Shown here one piece after another: positions 26,077 through 34,917 of a DNA stretch of 55,667 bases; position 1 is the stretch's first letter, and each line of letters starts with the position of its first letter. This DNA is from Nostoc sp. NMS9 (GTDB taxonomy: Bacteria; Cyanobacteriota; Cyanobacteriia; Cyanobacteriales; Nostocaceae): assembly GCF_017114995.1 (NCBI RefSeq), contig NZ_JABXKL010000040.1, forward strand, positions 1 to 55,667, written 5' to 3'. The position numbers and the translations under genes are program-made. Under the pieces are notes generated by a model that was not told the DNA's origin, did no database searches, and was given only the letters and a program-made list of their open reading frames with translations.

Positions 26077-26760
26077 ATGCCCTTGACGATCCTTGTAGTG
26101 GATGATGATTTGGGCACTCGTCTGTCTGTTAGCGACTATCTTGAACTGTCTGGCTACTCAGTGATCACGGCTAATGACGGTCAAGAGGCTTTGTTTATGG
26201 TGGATGAGTATCATCCTGATTTGATTGTCACGGATATTGTTATGCCACAGATGAATGGCTATGAACTGGTGCGCCGAGTGCGTCAACAACCAGTGTTTCG
26301 TTTATTGCCTGTAATTTTATTAACGGCACGCATTAAGACCCAAGAAAGAATTCTGGGCTACCAGTCTGGGTGCGATTTATATTTACCCAAGCCTTTTGAA
26401 CTGGAAGAGTTAGCAGCAGCAATCCGCAATCTTTTGGAGCGATCGCAAATTATCCAATCAGAATATCGTTTTTCTCATAAAGACAGTTTGGGCATTTCCG
26501 ACTTGACAAAAGCGGAGGATGCCCATAATTCTCTGTCGACTCAAACTCAGAAATCCCATCTGCACTCAGCCCTAACTCATAGAGAACAGGAAGTCTTAGA
26601 GTTATTGACTCATGGTCTTTCTAATGCCGAAATGGGTCATCAGCTACACCTGAGTCCTAGAACCGTGGAAAAGTACGTTAGCAGTTTATTGAGAAAAACC
26701 TCAACCAGCAACCGCGCAGAATTAGTCCGTTTTGCGATGAAGCATGGTTTAGTGGAATAA
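26077..26760 (+). CDS. Response regulator with LuxR-type DNA-binding domain (Ycf29-like)
   Basis: A 227-residue two-component regulator. The receiver domain (1-120) has the acidic pocket DDD, the phospho-acceptor Asp in LIVTDIVMPQMNGYEL, the Thr in LLTARIKTQERI and the Lys in LYLPKPFELEEL. After a variable linker, the C-terminal LuxR/NarL helix-turn-helix reads LTHREQEVLELLTHGLSNAEMGHQLHLSPRTVEKYVSSLLRKT. All key receiver residues are kept. It resembles the cyanobacterial/plastid Ycf29 (TctD-like) group by this layout. No kinase gene adjoins; the cognate kinase and target genes are unknown. It is monocistronic, with its stop followed at once by a heptad repeat. Confidence 0.93.
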   Translation: MPLTILVVDDDLGTRLSVSDYLELSGYSVITANDGQEALFMVDEYHPDLIVTDIVMPQMNGYELVRRVRQQPVFRLLPVILLTARIKTQERILGYQSGCDLYLPKPFELEELAAAIRNLLERSQIIQSEYRFSHKDSLGISDLTKAEDAHNSLSTQTQKSHLHSALTHREQEVLELLTHGLSNAEMGHQLHLSPRTVEKYVSSLLRKTSTSNRAELVRFAMKHGLVE

Positions 26761-26848
26761 AAGTTAGGAGGAGAGACGCGATTAATCGCGTCTGTATAGG
26801 AGTGAGGAATTAAAACTCCTAACTCCTAACTCATAACTCTTCACTTTT
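26761..26848. repeat. Heptad repeats flanking the GACGCGATTAATCGCGTC palindrome
   Basis: GTTAGGAG heptads, then the 20-base palindrome (26774-26793), then inverted heptads (CTCCTAACTCCTAACTC). The block can fold into one long hairpin with an inner palindrome. It lies between two convergent genes and enters the 3' end of the phosphatase gene, whose last residues (VKSEEL and stop) it encodes. Confidence 0.65.
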
Positions 26849-27310
26849 AACTTTTGTGAGCAGACCTTCACAAGCATCGATCAGTAAATCAATAACCTGA
26901 TTAAATCCCTCTTGACCACCGTAATAGGGATCTGGAACTTCCTTTAGAGTGTGTCGAGAACAAAACTCGCACATCAAACGCACTTTATGCTGATATTGCT
27001 CAGTGCGATCAAGAGTGAGGATGTTCTCATAATTTTCTCGATCCATAGCCAAAATCAAATCAAAGTCTTGAAAGTCTGACTTTTGAAACTGGCGTGCTCG
27101 ACCACGCAGTTTAATTCCTAACTTTGTAGCAGCCGCAGCACTCATGCGTCTGTCAGGTGGGCTACCAATGTGATAACTAGATGTACCAGCAGAGTCACAA
27201 AGGATGTGTTCGCTCAAGCCAGCCTGCTCAATTAGATGATTCATGATGTTTTCTGCCGAGGGCGATCGGCAGATGTTACCTAAGCAGACAAATAGCAACT
27301 TGTAAGGCAT
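26831..27310 (-). CDS. Low-molecular-weight protein tyrosine phosphatase
   Basis: A 159-residue cytosolic phosphatase. The P-loop is FVCLGNICRSPSAE (Cys9-X5-Arg15-Ser) at the N-terminus, and the general acid Asp lies in VPDPYYGGQEGF near residue 125. The segment GTSSYHIGSPPDRRM and the two-helix pattern between fit the family. Bacterial members often counteract Wzc-type tyrosine kinases in polysaccharide export; here the Wzc-like gene is 12 kb away and lacks a Tyr cluster, so a link is only possible. The C-terminal KVKSEEL is encoded by a heptad repeat. It follows ybaB on the same strand, with a repeat block between. Confidence 0.93.
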   Translation of the reverse strand: MPYKLLFVCLGNICRSPSAENIMNHLIEQAGLSEHILCDSAGTSSYHIGSPPDRRMSAAAATKLGIKLRGRARQFQKSDFQDFDLILAMDRENYENILTLDRTEQYQHKVRLMCEFCSRHTLKEVPDPYYGGQEGFNQVIDLLIDACEGLLTKVKSEEL

Positions 27311-27393
27311 AGATATACTTTGTCAATAGTCAATAGTCATTTGTCATTTGTCCTTTGTCCAATGACTAATGACCAATGACTAATGACCAATGA
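27311..27393. repeat. TCATTGG-type heptad repeats, direct and inverted
   Basis: TCAATAG and TCATTTG heptads (27320-27358) are followed by ATGACTA and ATGACCA heptads in the opposite sense (27362-27393), giving a long imperfect hairpin between ybaB and the phosphatase gene. Confidence 0.6.
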
Positions 27394-27741
27394 CTAAAAT
27401 CCAGGTAACTCCAACCCACTGGTTAATTCTTCCATACGTTCCCGCATTGTTGCTGTGGACTTGTTGTAGGCTTCTTTCATTGCCACTGTCACGAGATCGG
27501 AAAGTACTTCTGCACCTTCTGCTAAAGCATCTGGAGAAATTTCCACCCGCTTGGGTTCTTGGTTTCCACTGACAATCACCTTCACCAGACCACCGCCAGA
27601 TTCTCCTTGGATCTCCATTTGCTCCAATTCTTCTTGGAGTCGCTTTGCGCCTTCTTGAACTTGCTGTGCTTTCTTAAAAGCTTCGGCTAATTCTTTCATT
27701 TTTCCTAAGCCAAAGCCGAATCCCTGTCCTTTTCCTGTCAT
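27394..27741 (-). CDS. YbaB/EbfC-family nucleoid-associated protein
   Basis: A 115-residue DNA-binding protein. It starts with a Gly/Lys-rich [22 protein letters not shown], then the long charged helix [22 protein letters not shown], the strand motif [24 protein letters not shown] and a C-terminal helix [25 protein letters not shown]. YbaB homologues form tweezer-like dimers that bind DNA and influence expression. The gene lies downstream of murC and murB on the same strand. The 3' end (stop near 27394) abuts heptad repeats. Assignment is firm. Confidence 0.93.
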   Translation of the reverse strand: MTGKGQGFGFGLGKMKELAEAFKKAQQVQEGAKRLQEELEQMEIQGESGGGLVKVIVSGNQEPKRVEISPDALAEGAEVLSDLVTVAMKEAYNKSTATMRERMEELTSGLELPGF

Positions 27742-28053
27742 AATTATTTGTACGCGTGTGCGTTGAATAACAAATCAAATTCAATTATAGATGCGGTAAG
27801 CAATTTGCCTCTTTTTTTACCAATAATTAATGCTTCATAAAATGGGGCATGGGGCATGGGGTATGGGGCAAAACAGTTCTGTTAGCGGAAAGCTAGGGTT
27901 TAGCCCGTTCCGAGTTCCGAGTAAATAAGTGAGATTCACAACTTAGCACTCACTCAGCACTCAGCACTTCTGAAGGGCATTGGACACAAGAGGCAGAGGT
28001 GCAAAGGGGAAAGACTTACTGCAACTGCTCCCCCTACTGCTTGAATTGAAATT
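27742..28053. repeat. Repeat-rich spacer between murB and ybaB
   Basis: Contains tandem GGGGCAT heptads (27843-27870) and CAGCACT heptads (27952-27968). No gene or clear regulatory signal is seen. Confidence 0.5.
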
Positions 28054-29052
28054 TCAACAAGCACCTTGAAACTCTCCGAGCATTTTGACTTCTGGCTCTA
28101 AATTAATAGACCAACGTTGTTGTACTTGATGTTGGATGTGGCGAATGAGACAGAAGATATCACTAGCTTTTGCCCCGCCACGGTTAACGATAAAATTAGC
28201 ATGGAGTAGTGCTACTTGTGCGCCACCAATTTGGTATCCTTTCAGACCCGTTTGTTCAATTAACCAGCCAGCACTGTAAGGTTTGGGATTGCGAAACACA
28301 CTGCCACAACTGGGAAAGTTGTATGGTTGAGTGCTTAAGCGATGCTTTTTATGTTCTTTGGTGATCGCCACAACTTTTGCTGGGTCTGCACCTGGCGCGA
28401 GTTGTAAAGTGGCTTGGGTGACTATGCGATCGCCACCTTGCAATAATGAAGTCCGATAGCTATAACCTAACTGTTCTGGGGTAAGAGTTTCCAGCGTACC
28501 ATCGGGTGAAAGTACCTGGGCACTAACTAACATATCTGCGATACAACTATTATGTGCCCCTGCATTCATCACCACGGCCCCTCCGGCTGTTCCGGGGATA
28601 CCAACAGCCCACTCCAATCCTTGCCACCCTAATTCTGCTGCCGCCCATGCCAAGCTAGGAATTGATTCTCCCGCAGCAACGGTTAATTGACCGGTTTGGG
28701 GGTCAAAGTGGTTGAAGCGGAGATGACGAGTAGCAATGACTAAGCCTGATATACCACCATCACTCACCAGCAAATTAGAACCTGCTCCCAGTGTTGTCAC
28801 TTTTAAATTACGTTCTTTTGCGTATTTAAGACTTGCTTGCAGTGCTTCTAAGTTTCGGGGGGCAACGTATAAATCAGCTGCTCCCCCAACTCTATAGGAA
28901 GTAAACGCTGACAAAGAAGCCTGGGACTTGATCGCACAATCAGTACTGGGTAAGTAGATTACTTCACTGTCCACCGAATTAGCTGTTTGGTGTTTCTTTG
29001 TATTCAAAGCAGAAACTGTGCAGACGTTTCCAGCTGCCTGGGAAATGGTCAT
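28054..29052 (-). CDS. murB: UDP-N-acetylenolpyruvoylglucosamine reductase (short, type II-like)
   Basis: A 332-residue FAD enzyme that reduces the MurA product to UDP-N-acetylmuramate using NADPH. FAD-domain motifs are [61 protein letters not shown] and YSYRTSLLQ. The active-site Ser lies in [11 protein letters not shown], and the Glu near the C-terminus is in [12 protein letters not shown]. An N-terminal extension of about 40 residues precedes the core. It is the second gene of a murC-murB pair (125 bases between) with ybaB next. Confidence 0.96.
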   Translation of the reverse strand: MTISQAAGNVCTVSALNTKKHQTANSVDSEVIYLPSTDCAIKSQASLSAFTSYRVGGAADLYVAPRNLEALQASLKYAKERNLKVTTLGAGSNLLVSDGGISGLVIATRHLRFNHFDPQTGQLTVAAGESIPSLAWAAAELGWQGLEWAVGIPGTAGGAVVMNAGAHNSCIADMLVSAQVLSPDGTLETLTPEQLGYSYRTSLLQGGDRIVTQATLQLAPGADPAKVVAITKEHKKHRLSTQPYNFPSCGSVFRNPKPYSAGWLIEQTGLKGYQIGGAQVALLHANFIVNRGGAKASDIFCLIRHIQHQVQQRWSINLEPEVKMLGEFQGAC

Positions 29053-29176
29053 CTTTACTTTGTTTTGGTAAAATTTTTACATTAATTTACCGCAAAGATA
29101 CGGTAATCGAATTCACAGATGAAACCGTTGCTATAGGGGCGCTTTGCTCGGAAATAAAACTTTGCAAAGTCTCCAC

Positions 29177-30640
29177 TTAGGATGTGGCTTTAGCCGGCTC
29201 ACAAAGTGCCGTAATTACTTCAGGAATCACCTGGTTTAAGTTTCCAGCCCCCAAAAACAGCGCCAAGTCTCCTGGGCGTAGTGTTTGTAGCAAGTACTCA
29301 CACACTGCGGGTAAAGTTGGTTGATAAACTACCTGCGAATGCTGTTTAGCAATTTCCGCCGTTAGACGTTCACCACTAATTTGCCCTAAATTAGGTTCGC
29401 CTGCACTGTAAATATCAGTCAGCACGACCAAATCAGCATGGGTAAATGACTCGGCAAATTCTTCTAAAAAGGTCAGTGTACGACTATAGCGATGGGGTTG
29501 GAAGATGGCAACCACTCTTTGCCCTGGTCTTGCCTGTAACCGGGCTGCGGCGAGAGTAACGCGAATCTCGCTAGGGTGATGAGCATAGTCATCAATGAAG
29601 GTAATGCCATTGACTTCACCTCGGAACTCAAAGCGTCGTCTTGCTCCTTCAAAGGTGGCGATACCTTTGGCAATTGCTCCAAATTCTAAGCCCAAAGCAC
29701 GACCAACAGCTACTGCAGCTAGGGCATTGCTGAGATTGTGCCGACTGAGCAAACGCAACGTCAACACGCCCAAAGCTTTGCCTCTTTCCCAAACCAAAGC
29801 CGTAGTACCATCAGCACGATAATCAATATTAGTGACGGTGTAATCAGCGTCGGTATCTGAGTGTAAGCTGTAGCTGATTGTGGGTTGCAAGCGATCGCGC
29901 ACTGTCGCACAGTCAATGCTACCTATTAACGTTTTACAACCCTTAGCAAATGTCTGGAAGGTGTCAATGACTTCTTCTAATGTATCGTAGTGGTCAGGGT
30001 GATCGAGTTCAATATTGGTGATGATACCAATTTCGGGAGCGTGTTTTACCAGAGAACCATCTGATTCATCTGCTTCGGCTACCAAATATTGGCTTTGTCC
30101 CAATCGAGCATTACCTTCCCAAGCATTGACTTCGCCACCGACTAAAATCGTTGGGTCTAGACCTGCTTCCAGAAGCATATAGCCAATCATACTACTGGTT
30201 GTAGTTTTGCCGTGTGTTCCTGCCACTGCAATACTGTAGTAATCGGCAATTAAAGCTGCTAGTACATCTGAACGATGTAAAACTGGACAACCTAATTCCA
30301 GCGCTGCTTTGTATTCTAAATTATTAGTGTTAATTGCTGTTGAACAAATGACTTGAGGCAGTTTTGACTTAGTATCAGCAGGTAATTGTTCTGGTGAATT
30401 TAATACTACTGGATTAGCCAATACCTGAGGGTGAAAGAATTCGAGATTGCTTGCCTCTTGTTTACCAAAAATATGAGCACCGATAGATTCCAACTTGTGC
30501 GTAATGTGGTTAGGACGAAGATCCGAACCTGATACTGGAAATTGACGCTTTGCAAGAACGTATGCCAGAGCAGACATACCTATGCCACCGATGCCAATAA
30601 AATGAAATGGTCTACCACTAAAATCTACAGAATTAGTCAT
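29177..30640 (-). CDS. murC: UDP-N-acetylmuramate-L-alanine ligase
   Basis: A 487-residue ATP-dependent ligase adding L-Ala to UDP-MurNAc in peptidoglycan synthesis. The N-terminal Rossmann part has HFIGIGGIGMSALAYVL, the ATP loop is AVAGTHGKTTTSSMIGYML, then VAEADESDGSLVKHAPEIGIITN, NLDHPDHYD-type ELDHPDHYD, and the C-terminal domain FIDDYAHHPSEIRVTLAAAR with the family's DDYAHHP. The start ATG 30640 has a strong GAGGAG site six bases upstream. It probably leads the transcript continuing to murB. Confidence 0.97.
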   Translation of the reverse strand: MTNSVDFSGRPFHFIGIGGIGMSALAYVLAKRQFPVSGSDLRPNHITHKLESIGAHIFGKQEASNLEFFHPQVLANPVVLNSPEQLPADTKSKLPQVICSTAINTNNLEYKAALELGCPVLHRSDVLAALIADYYSIAVAGTHGKTTTSSMIGYMLLEAGLDPTILVGGEVNAWEGNARLGQSQYLVAEADESDGSLVKHAPEIGIITNIELDHPDHYDTLEEVIDTFQTFAKGCKTLIGSIDCATVRDRLQPTISYSLHSDTDADYTVTNIDYRADGTTALVWERGKALGVLTLRLLSRHNLSNALAAVAVGRALGLEFGAIAKGIATFEGARRRFEFRGEVNGITFIDDYAHHPSEIRVTLAAARLQARPGQRVVAIFQPHRYSRTLTFLEEFAESFTHADLVVLTDIYSAGEPNLGQISGERLTAEIAKQHSQVVYQPTLPAVCEYLLQTLRPGDLALFLGAGNLNQVIPEVITALCEPAKATS

Positions 30641-31043
30641 TTATTGCTCCTCTTACACCACACCACACCATAATCACAAATGACACGCGTATCATAACAG
30701 GAATTTGATTTTTACCGTAACTACTCCTGTATCATGTTTATGTTTGATGCCCAAATGATGTTTCTGCTCTGGTTTTGCTGGTTGAGAATGATTTTACCTT
30801 GTGTGGAGGTTTTTGCTATTTCTGAACTGTTCTTAAGATTATTCTGAAAATTTTGGCCGCATCGGGAAAGAAATTCTTGTAATGTCAAATACATATTTTT
30901 GGCTACCTTACTGGAATTGGCTACATAATACATTGTTTAGTGAAACTAATTTGAAATTGCATCAAGTCTAGGCGTGAATTGAGTACAATAGTACATTGGT
31001 AATGAAACTATTTTTCAATTGCATAAAACCCAGGCTTATCTGG
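30641..31043. other. Divergent spacer between murC and nadD
   Basis: About 400 bases with no convincing gene. A 70-codon minus-strand frame at 30721-30933 (MYYVANSSKVAKNMYL...) has no ribosome-binding site and no recognisable motif, so I do not call it. The murC ribosome-binding site and promoters for both genes lie here. Confidence 0.45.
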
Positions 31044-31670
31044 ATGCAGCAATTAGCAATTTTTGGTGGCACATTCGATCCAATTCATTGGGGACACCTG
31101 CTCGTAGCCGAGACAGCTTTGCATCAAGTATCCCTTGAAAAGGTAATTTGGGTGCCATCCCTAAATCCTCCTCACAAAGAAGCAGCTTTGTTTGAGCATC
31201 GTCGGCAAATGCTGCAATTGGCCATCAAAGATAACCCAGCATTTACTGTCTCACTAGTGGAGACTAATCGCTCTGGGACTTCTTATGCCATTAACACCCT
31301 GATTGACTTATCTGCTTGTTACCCAAATACTCACTGGTACTGGATTGTGGGCTTGGATACTTTCCAAACCTTACCCAGTTGGTACCGGGGACACGAATTA
31401 GCACAAATGTGTGATTGGTTAATCGCACCCCGACAGCTAGGTGGTGAGACTATAACTCAAAGCAAATTAATCTGCAAGCAAGTGGAGCACCAACTCCAGG
31501 AGCAATCTCTGATCATTCACTGGCAACTCTTGAATATACCTTTAGTAGGTGTTTCGTCAAGTCTAATTCGCAAATTTTGCCGCGAACGCCAGTCAATTCG
31601 TTATTTAGTCCCGGAATCGGTCAGATCATATATCACTAACAACAATCTCTACTCTTACAAATCTGAATAA
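31044..31670 (+). CDS. nadD: Nicotinate-nucleotide adenylyltransferase
   Basis: A 208-residue nucleotidyltransferase forming deamido-NAD from nicotinate mononucleotide and ATP. Start chosen at ATG 31044 (MQQLAIFGGTFDPIHWGHLL): the family's GGTFDPIHxGH motif should lie close to the N-terminus, and an upstream in-frame start would add 16 atypical residues. Other signatures are VIWVPSLNPPHK, the RRQMLQLA segment, WYWIVGLDTFQTLPSW and the C-terminal VSSSLIRKF (the ISSTxIR-type motif). It lies 116 bases upstream of gap2 in the same direction. Confidence 0.95.
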   Translation: MQQLAIFGGTFDPIHWGHLLVAETALHQVSLEKVIWVPSLNPPHKEAALFEHRRQMLQLAIKDNPAFTVSLVETNRSGTSYAINTLIDLSACYPNTHWYWIVGLDTFQTLPSWYRGHELAQMCDWLIAPRQLGGETITQSKLICKQVEHQLQEQSLIIHWQLLNIPLVGVSSSLIRKFCRERQSIRYLVPESVRSYITNNNLYSYKSE

Positions 31671-31786
31671 ATTATGTGTTTTTTTATTGATCTAACACTT
31701 TATGGTTAAAAGTGCCCCCCCCCTTTGCGATATGATTGGGGTCAACCATATCAACATATAAGCATAAATACAGAGGGCAAGACACT

Positions 31787-32800
31787 GTGATTAGAGTTGC
31801 AATCAACGGTTTCGGGCGGATTGGACGTAACTTTGCGCGTTGCTGGGTGGGTAGAGAGAATAGTAAAATCGATCTTGTCGCTATTAATGACACATCAGAC
31901 CCTAGAACTAATGCTCACCTGCTAAAGTATGACTCAATGCTAGGGAAGATCAAGGGTGCTGAGATTAGTGCCGATGATAACTCTATCATCGTTAACGGTA
32001 AGACCATTAAGTGCGTATCCGATCGCAACCCAGAAAAGTTGCCCTGGAGAGATTGGGGAATTGACCTAATTATCGAAGCAACAGGGGTATTTACTAGCAA
32101 AGAAGGAGCGCTCAGGCACGTAAATGCTGGAGCCAAGAAAGTTCTGATTACCGCTCCTGGTAAAAACGAGGATGGCACTTTTGTGGTTGGTGTGAATCAT
32201 CATGACTATGACCACAACAAACACCACATTATCAGTAATGCTAGCTGTACTACCAACTGCTTGGCACCAATTGCCAAGGTGTTGAACGATAAGTTTGGCA
32301 TCATCAAAGGTACGATGACCACCACCCACAGCTATACAGGCGATCAGCGCTTGCTAGACGCTTCTCACCGGGATTTGCGACGGGCGAGGGCAGCAGCAAT
32401 AAACATTGTACCCACTTCTACTGGTGCAGCAAAAGCAGTGGCGCTGGTTATCCCAGACCTTAAAGGCAAGCTAAATGGCGTTGCCTTGCGCGTACCAACC
32501 CCGAACGTCTCAATGGTAGATTTCGTAGTTCAGGTTGAGAAGCGTACTATTACTGAAGAAGTTAACCAAGCTCTCAAAGATGCTGCCGAAGGTCCACTTA
32601 AAGGTATTTTAGACTACAGCGAACTAGAACTAGTATCTTCTGATTATCAAGGTAGTGATGCTTCTTCGATTGTTGATGCAAACTTGACTTTGGTCTTGGG
32701 TAATGACTTAGTAAAAGTTATGGCGTGGTATGACAACGAGTGGGGTTACAGCCAACGAGTCTTGGATTTGGCAGAATTAGTAGCTGAAAAGTGGCAATAA
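31787..32800 (+). CDS. gap2: Glyceraldehyde-3-phosphate dehydrogenase, Gap2-like photosynthetic type
   Basis: A 337-residue enzyme. The start is GTG 31787 ([18 protein letters not shown]), with GAGGG about 10 bases upstream; the frame upstream of it is not protein-like. The catalytic Cys154 lies in [12 protein letters not shown], and [40 protein letters not shown] is split across the usual catalytic-His and phosphate-site region. The sequence [26 protein letters not shown] start of the cofactor domain matches cyanobacterial Gap2, which works with NADPH in the Calvin cycle and in gluconeogenesis. Cofactor preference is inferred from this resemblance. It faces thiL convergently. Confidence 0.95.
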   Translation: MIRVAINGFGRIGRNFARCWVGRENSKIDLVAINDTSDPRTNAHLLKYDSMLGKIKGAEISADDNSIIVNGKTIKCVSDRNPEKLPWRDWGIDLIIEATGVFTSKEGALRHVNAGAKKVLITAPGKNEDGTFVVGVNHHDYDHNKHHIISNASCTTNCLAPIAKVLNDKFGIIKGTMTTTHSYTGDQRLLDASHRDLRRARAAAINIVPTSTGAAKAVALVIPDLKGKLNGVALRVPTPNVSMVDFVVQVEKRTITEEVNQALKDAAEGPLKGILDYSELELVSSDYQGSDASSIVDANLTLVLGNDLVKVMAWYDNEWGYSQRVLDLAELVAEKWQ

Positions 32801-32802
32801 AA

Positions 32803-32900
32803 TAATTAGTCATTGGTCATTGGTCATTGGTCATTAGAAAAATGACATAGACGCGCTAGCGGCTACTCTACGAGTTCTCCAACGGAGTACCCGCACGGTA
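32803..32900. repeat. TCATTGG heptads plus dispersed repeat between gap2 and thiL
   Basis: Four TCATTGG/TCATTAG heptads (32809-32837) are followed by a dispersed repeat with GACGCGCTAGCGGCTACTCT and CCAACGGAGTACCCGCACGG. The block fills the convergent gap completely. Confidence 0.6.
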
Positions 32901-32903
32901 GGA

Positions 32904-33926
32904 CTATTGACCAAAATGTTGAAATCCCTGGCTAAGATTCAGAACTTGGTCAGGGAATTTTTTTTGCTCGTCGTGCAATATTACTGTCGATCCGGCTGTA
33001 ATCCTGCCTGCGATCGCAGCTCCTTCTCCAAGATGTTGCACTAAGGCTGATGCTAACTCTTGTGGTAAGCACAGTACTAATTCAAAGTCTTCGCCACCAT
33101 ATAGAGCATATTTTAGCGCTTGGTCTGGTGTCAGCCAATGGTTAAAAGTTTTTGCTACAGGAATTTGTCTGTGTTCTAAGACAGCGCCAACGCCACTGCC
33201 GCGGCAAATTTGAATAATCGCATCTGCTAAACCATCGCTGCTATCCATACCAGCAATGGAGAGTTGGGAGTTAGGAGTTAAGATTTTCCAGAGGATTGGT
33301 AAGACATCTAATCGTGGCTGTGGGCGTTGGTGTGCGCGGATTAGAGCCGTGCATTCTGCATCTTTAAGGTCTTGTCCTAATTCGGGATGCAAGAGGAGTT
33401 CTAAGCCTGCTCTTGAGGCTCCATGAACGCCTGTAACGACGATCGCATCCCCAACAACAGCAGCAGAACGGCGGATAATTTGACTAGGGTTAACTTGACC
33501 AAAAGCGGTAATTGCCAGAGTAGTAACAGGCGATCGCACGACATCACCTCCAACAATCGGGGTATTGTATTTTTGCAGGCATTCTGTCATTCCCTGGTAC
33601 AATCGCTCAACCCAACTTACCCTAAGTTCAGCGGGTAGTCCCAACCCGACAGTGATTCCCAATGGAGAAGCACCCATTGCTGCTAAATCTGATAAATTGG
33701 CAGCAGCAGCTCGCCAACCAGCATCTTCTGGGGAAGTGGTGAGGTTGCTAAAATGCACGCCATCAACCAGTACATCTGTAGTCACTACCAAAGATTGCCC
33801 TGATGCAGTCTCAAGTACTGCGGCATCATCGCCGATAATTTCTGGAGGACAGAAGCGCTGTAATCTTTCTAAAAGACCTTGTTCGCCAATGTCTTTTACT
33901 TGTTGAGAAGATAAATCACTGTTCAC
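32904..33926 (-). CDS. thiL: Thiamine-monophosphate kinase
   Basis: A 340-residue enzyme making thiamine diphosphate from thiamine monophosphate and ATP. Family motifs are IGDDAAVLE, VVTTDVLVDGVHF, GWRAAAANLSDLAAMGASPLG, VGGDVVRSP and AGMDSSDGLADAI, with YGGEDFELVLCLP near the C-terminus. Start chosen at GTG 33926, preceded by GGAAAA; an in-frame TTG at 33947 would add seven residues. The stretch LTPNSQLS just before AGMDSSDG is encoded by a GTTAGGA-type heptad repeat lying in frame (33259-33281), an unusual insertion that has kept the gene open. Confidence 0.94.
   Translation of the reverse strand: MNSDLSSQQVKDIGEQGLLERLQRFCPPEIIGDDAAVLETASGQSLVVTTDVLVDGVHFSNLTTSPEDAGWRAAAANLSDLAAMGASPLGITVGLGLPAELRVSWVERLYQGMTECLQKYNTPIVGGDVVRSPVTTLAITAFGQVNPSQIIRRSAAVVGDAIVVTGVHGASRAGLELLLHPELGQDLKDAECTALIRAHQRPQPRLDVLPILWKILTPNSQLSIAGMDSSDGLADAIIQICRGSGVGAVLEHRQIPVAKTFNHWLTPDQALKYALYGGEDFELVLCLPQELASALVQHLGEGAAIAGRITAGSTVILHDEQKKFPDQVLNLSQGFQHFGQ
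33259..33281. repeat. GTTAGGA heptads inside thiL
   Basis: GAGTTGGGAGTTAGGAGTTA, the same heptad type found between genes, here lies within the thiL reading frame and encodes LTPNSQLS on the minus strand. It sits in a probable surface loop before the conserved AGMDSSDG motif. Confidence 0.65.
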
Positions 33927-34015
33927 AATCGGTTTTCCATGTTGCAAAATTACGAAGAAAACTGATGATTTGTTTTAGTGTTTAAGATAAGGGTATCGTC
34001 TAGGAGTCAGTTGGA

Positions 34016-34588
34016 ATGGTAATAACACCAGTAACCAGCATCACATTTGAGGATTACTTAACCTATGATGATGGCACTGATTTTCATTATGAACTGGTGG
34101 ATGGCAAGCTAGAGCTAATGAATCCACCTACTATTGAACATTTCCTGATTGTCGATTTTTTGGATACTGCCTTGAAAGCAGAAATAAAACGTTGTAATTT
34201 TACTTGGCTGTGTTTTCGGGAAAGTGGGGTGAGAACGGGTAGAAATAAATCTAGGCTGACTGATCTGTGTGTAGTGACACTGGAACAAGCCAGAGAATTA
34301 TTGAATGCCTCAGCAGTATTTGAATCACCACCGTTACTAATTGTCGAGGTGGTCAGTCCAGAGTCTGTGAAATGGGACTATCGTTATAAACGCTCGGAAT
34401 ATGCGGCCTTAGAGGTTCCTGAATATTGGATTGTAGACCCACTGAAAGCAAAAATTTCGGTGTTACTACTGGAAGATGGATTTTACGAAGAAACAGTTTT
34501 TACAGCTACTCAGCAAATTGTATCACGGACTTTTCCAGAATTGAATATTGCAGTTGAAGAGGTATTGAATGCAGGTAATCTGGGCTAG
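34016..34588 (+). CDS. Uma2-family protein (DUF820, PD-(D/E)XK nuclease fold), intact
   Basis: A 190-residue protein of a family that is greatly expanded in cyanobacteria. Features are the N-terminal TFEDYLTYDDGTDFHYELVDGKLELMNPP, the helix with DFLDTALKAEI, RLTDLCVVTLEQ with the metal-type Asp, LLIVEVVSPES (the ExV motif of the active-site strand), WDYRYKRSEYAALEVPEYWIVDP and a C-terminal ISRTFPELNIAVEEVL-type end. The fold is nuclease-like; the biological role is not established. It is divergently placed to thiL and has a purine-rich AGGAG about 14 bases upstream. Two other Uma2 genes in the window are broken. Confidence 0.88.
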   Translation: MVITPVTSITFEDYLTYDDGTDFHYELVDGKLELMNPPTIEHFLIVDFLDTALKAEIKRCNFTWLCFRESGVRTGRNKSRLTDLCVVTLEQARELLNASAVFESPPLLIVEVVSPESVKWDYRYKRSEYAALEVPEYWIVDPLKAKISVLLLEDGFYEETVFTATQQIVSRTFPELNIAVEEVLNAGNLG

Positions 34589-34917
34589 TAGACTATGCAT
34601 AGTAGTCGTCTTTTAACTAATTCTGTGGGTTTAAGTTTCATAGCAACTAACAAGGATCAAGTTTTGTGGCTCTTTCTAAATAACCGTTACAAAACTTAAT
34701 TACGAATTATTTGAATCGTGATTAGAGGATGTTTGAAAAGTTGTAAAATATACTCAAAACCCCACTTCCATTCTTCTCCCCGAAAGGTCGAGAGGCTTTG
34801 AAACCCCCATTATGTTGTAGTTTGGGAGGCTTAGATGTTACCAAAAATACTTTTCAAACATCCTCTTAGACTAAAAATTCCTTAGCGATGCTGAGTTGAA
34901 AAATATTAAAGATAAAT
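34589..34917. other. Spacer between Uma2 and lysR genes
   Basis: Convergent gap of about 330 bases, nearly half of which is the MITE at 34725-34864. Nothing else recognisable. Confidence 0.5.
34725..34864. mobile_element. 140-base MITE, GAGGATGTTTGAAAAGT terminal repeats, TTA target duplication
   Basis: A perfect 17-base inverted repeat begins at 34725 (GAGGATGTTTGAAAAGT) and ends at 34864. Both ends are flanked by TTA (34722-34724 and 34865-34867), a 3-base target duplication. No reading frame inside. The GAG..TTTG.AAA end type and 3-base duplication recall IS5-group elements, so it is probably mobilised by such a transposase elsewhere. The structure is certain; the family is inference. Confidence 0.8.

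Noticed and set aside
30721..30933. Minus-strand frame of 70 codons between murC and nadD
   Set aside because: No ribosome-binding site and no family resemblance; lies where both promoters are expected.
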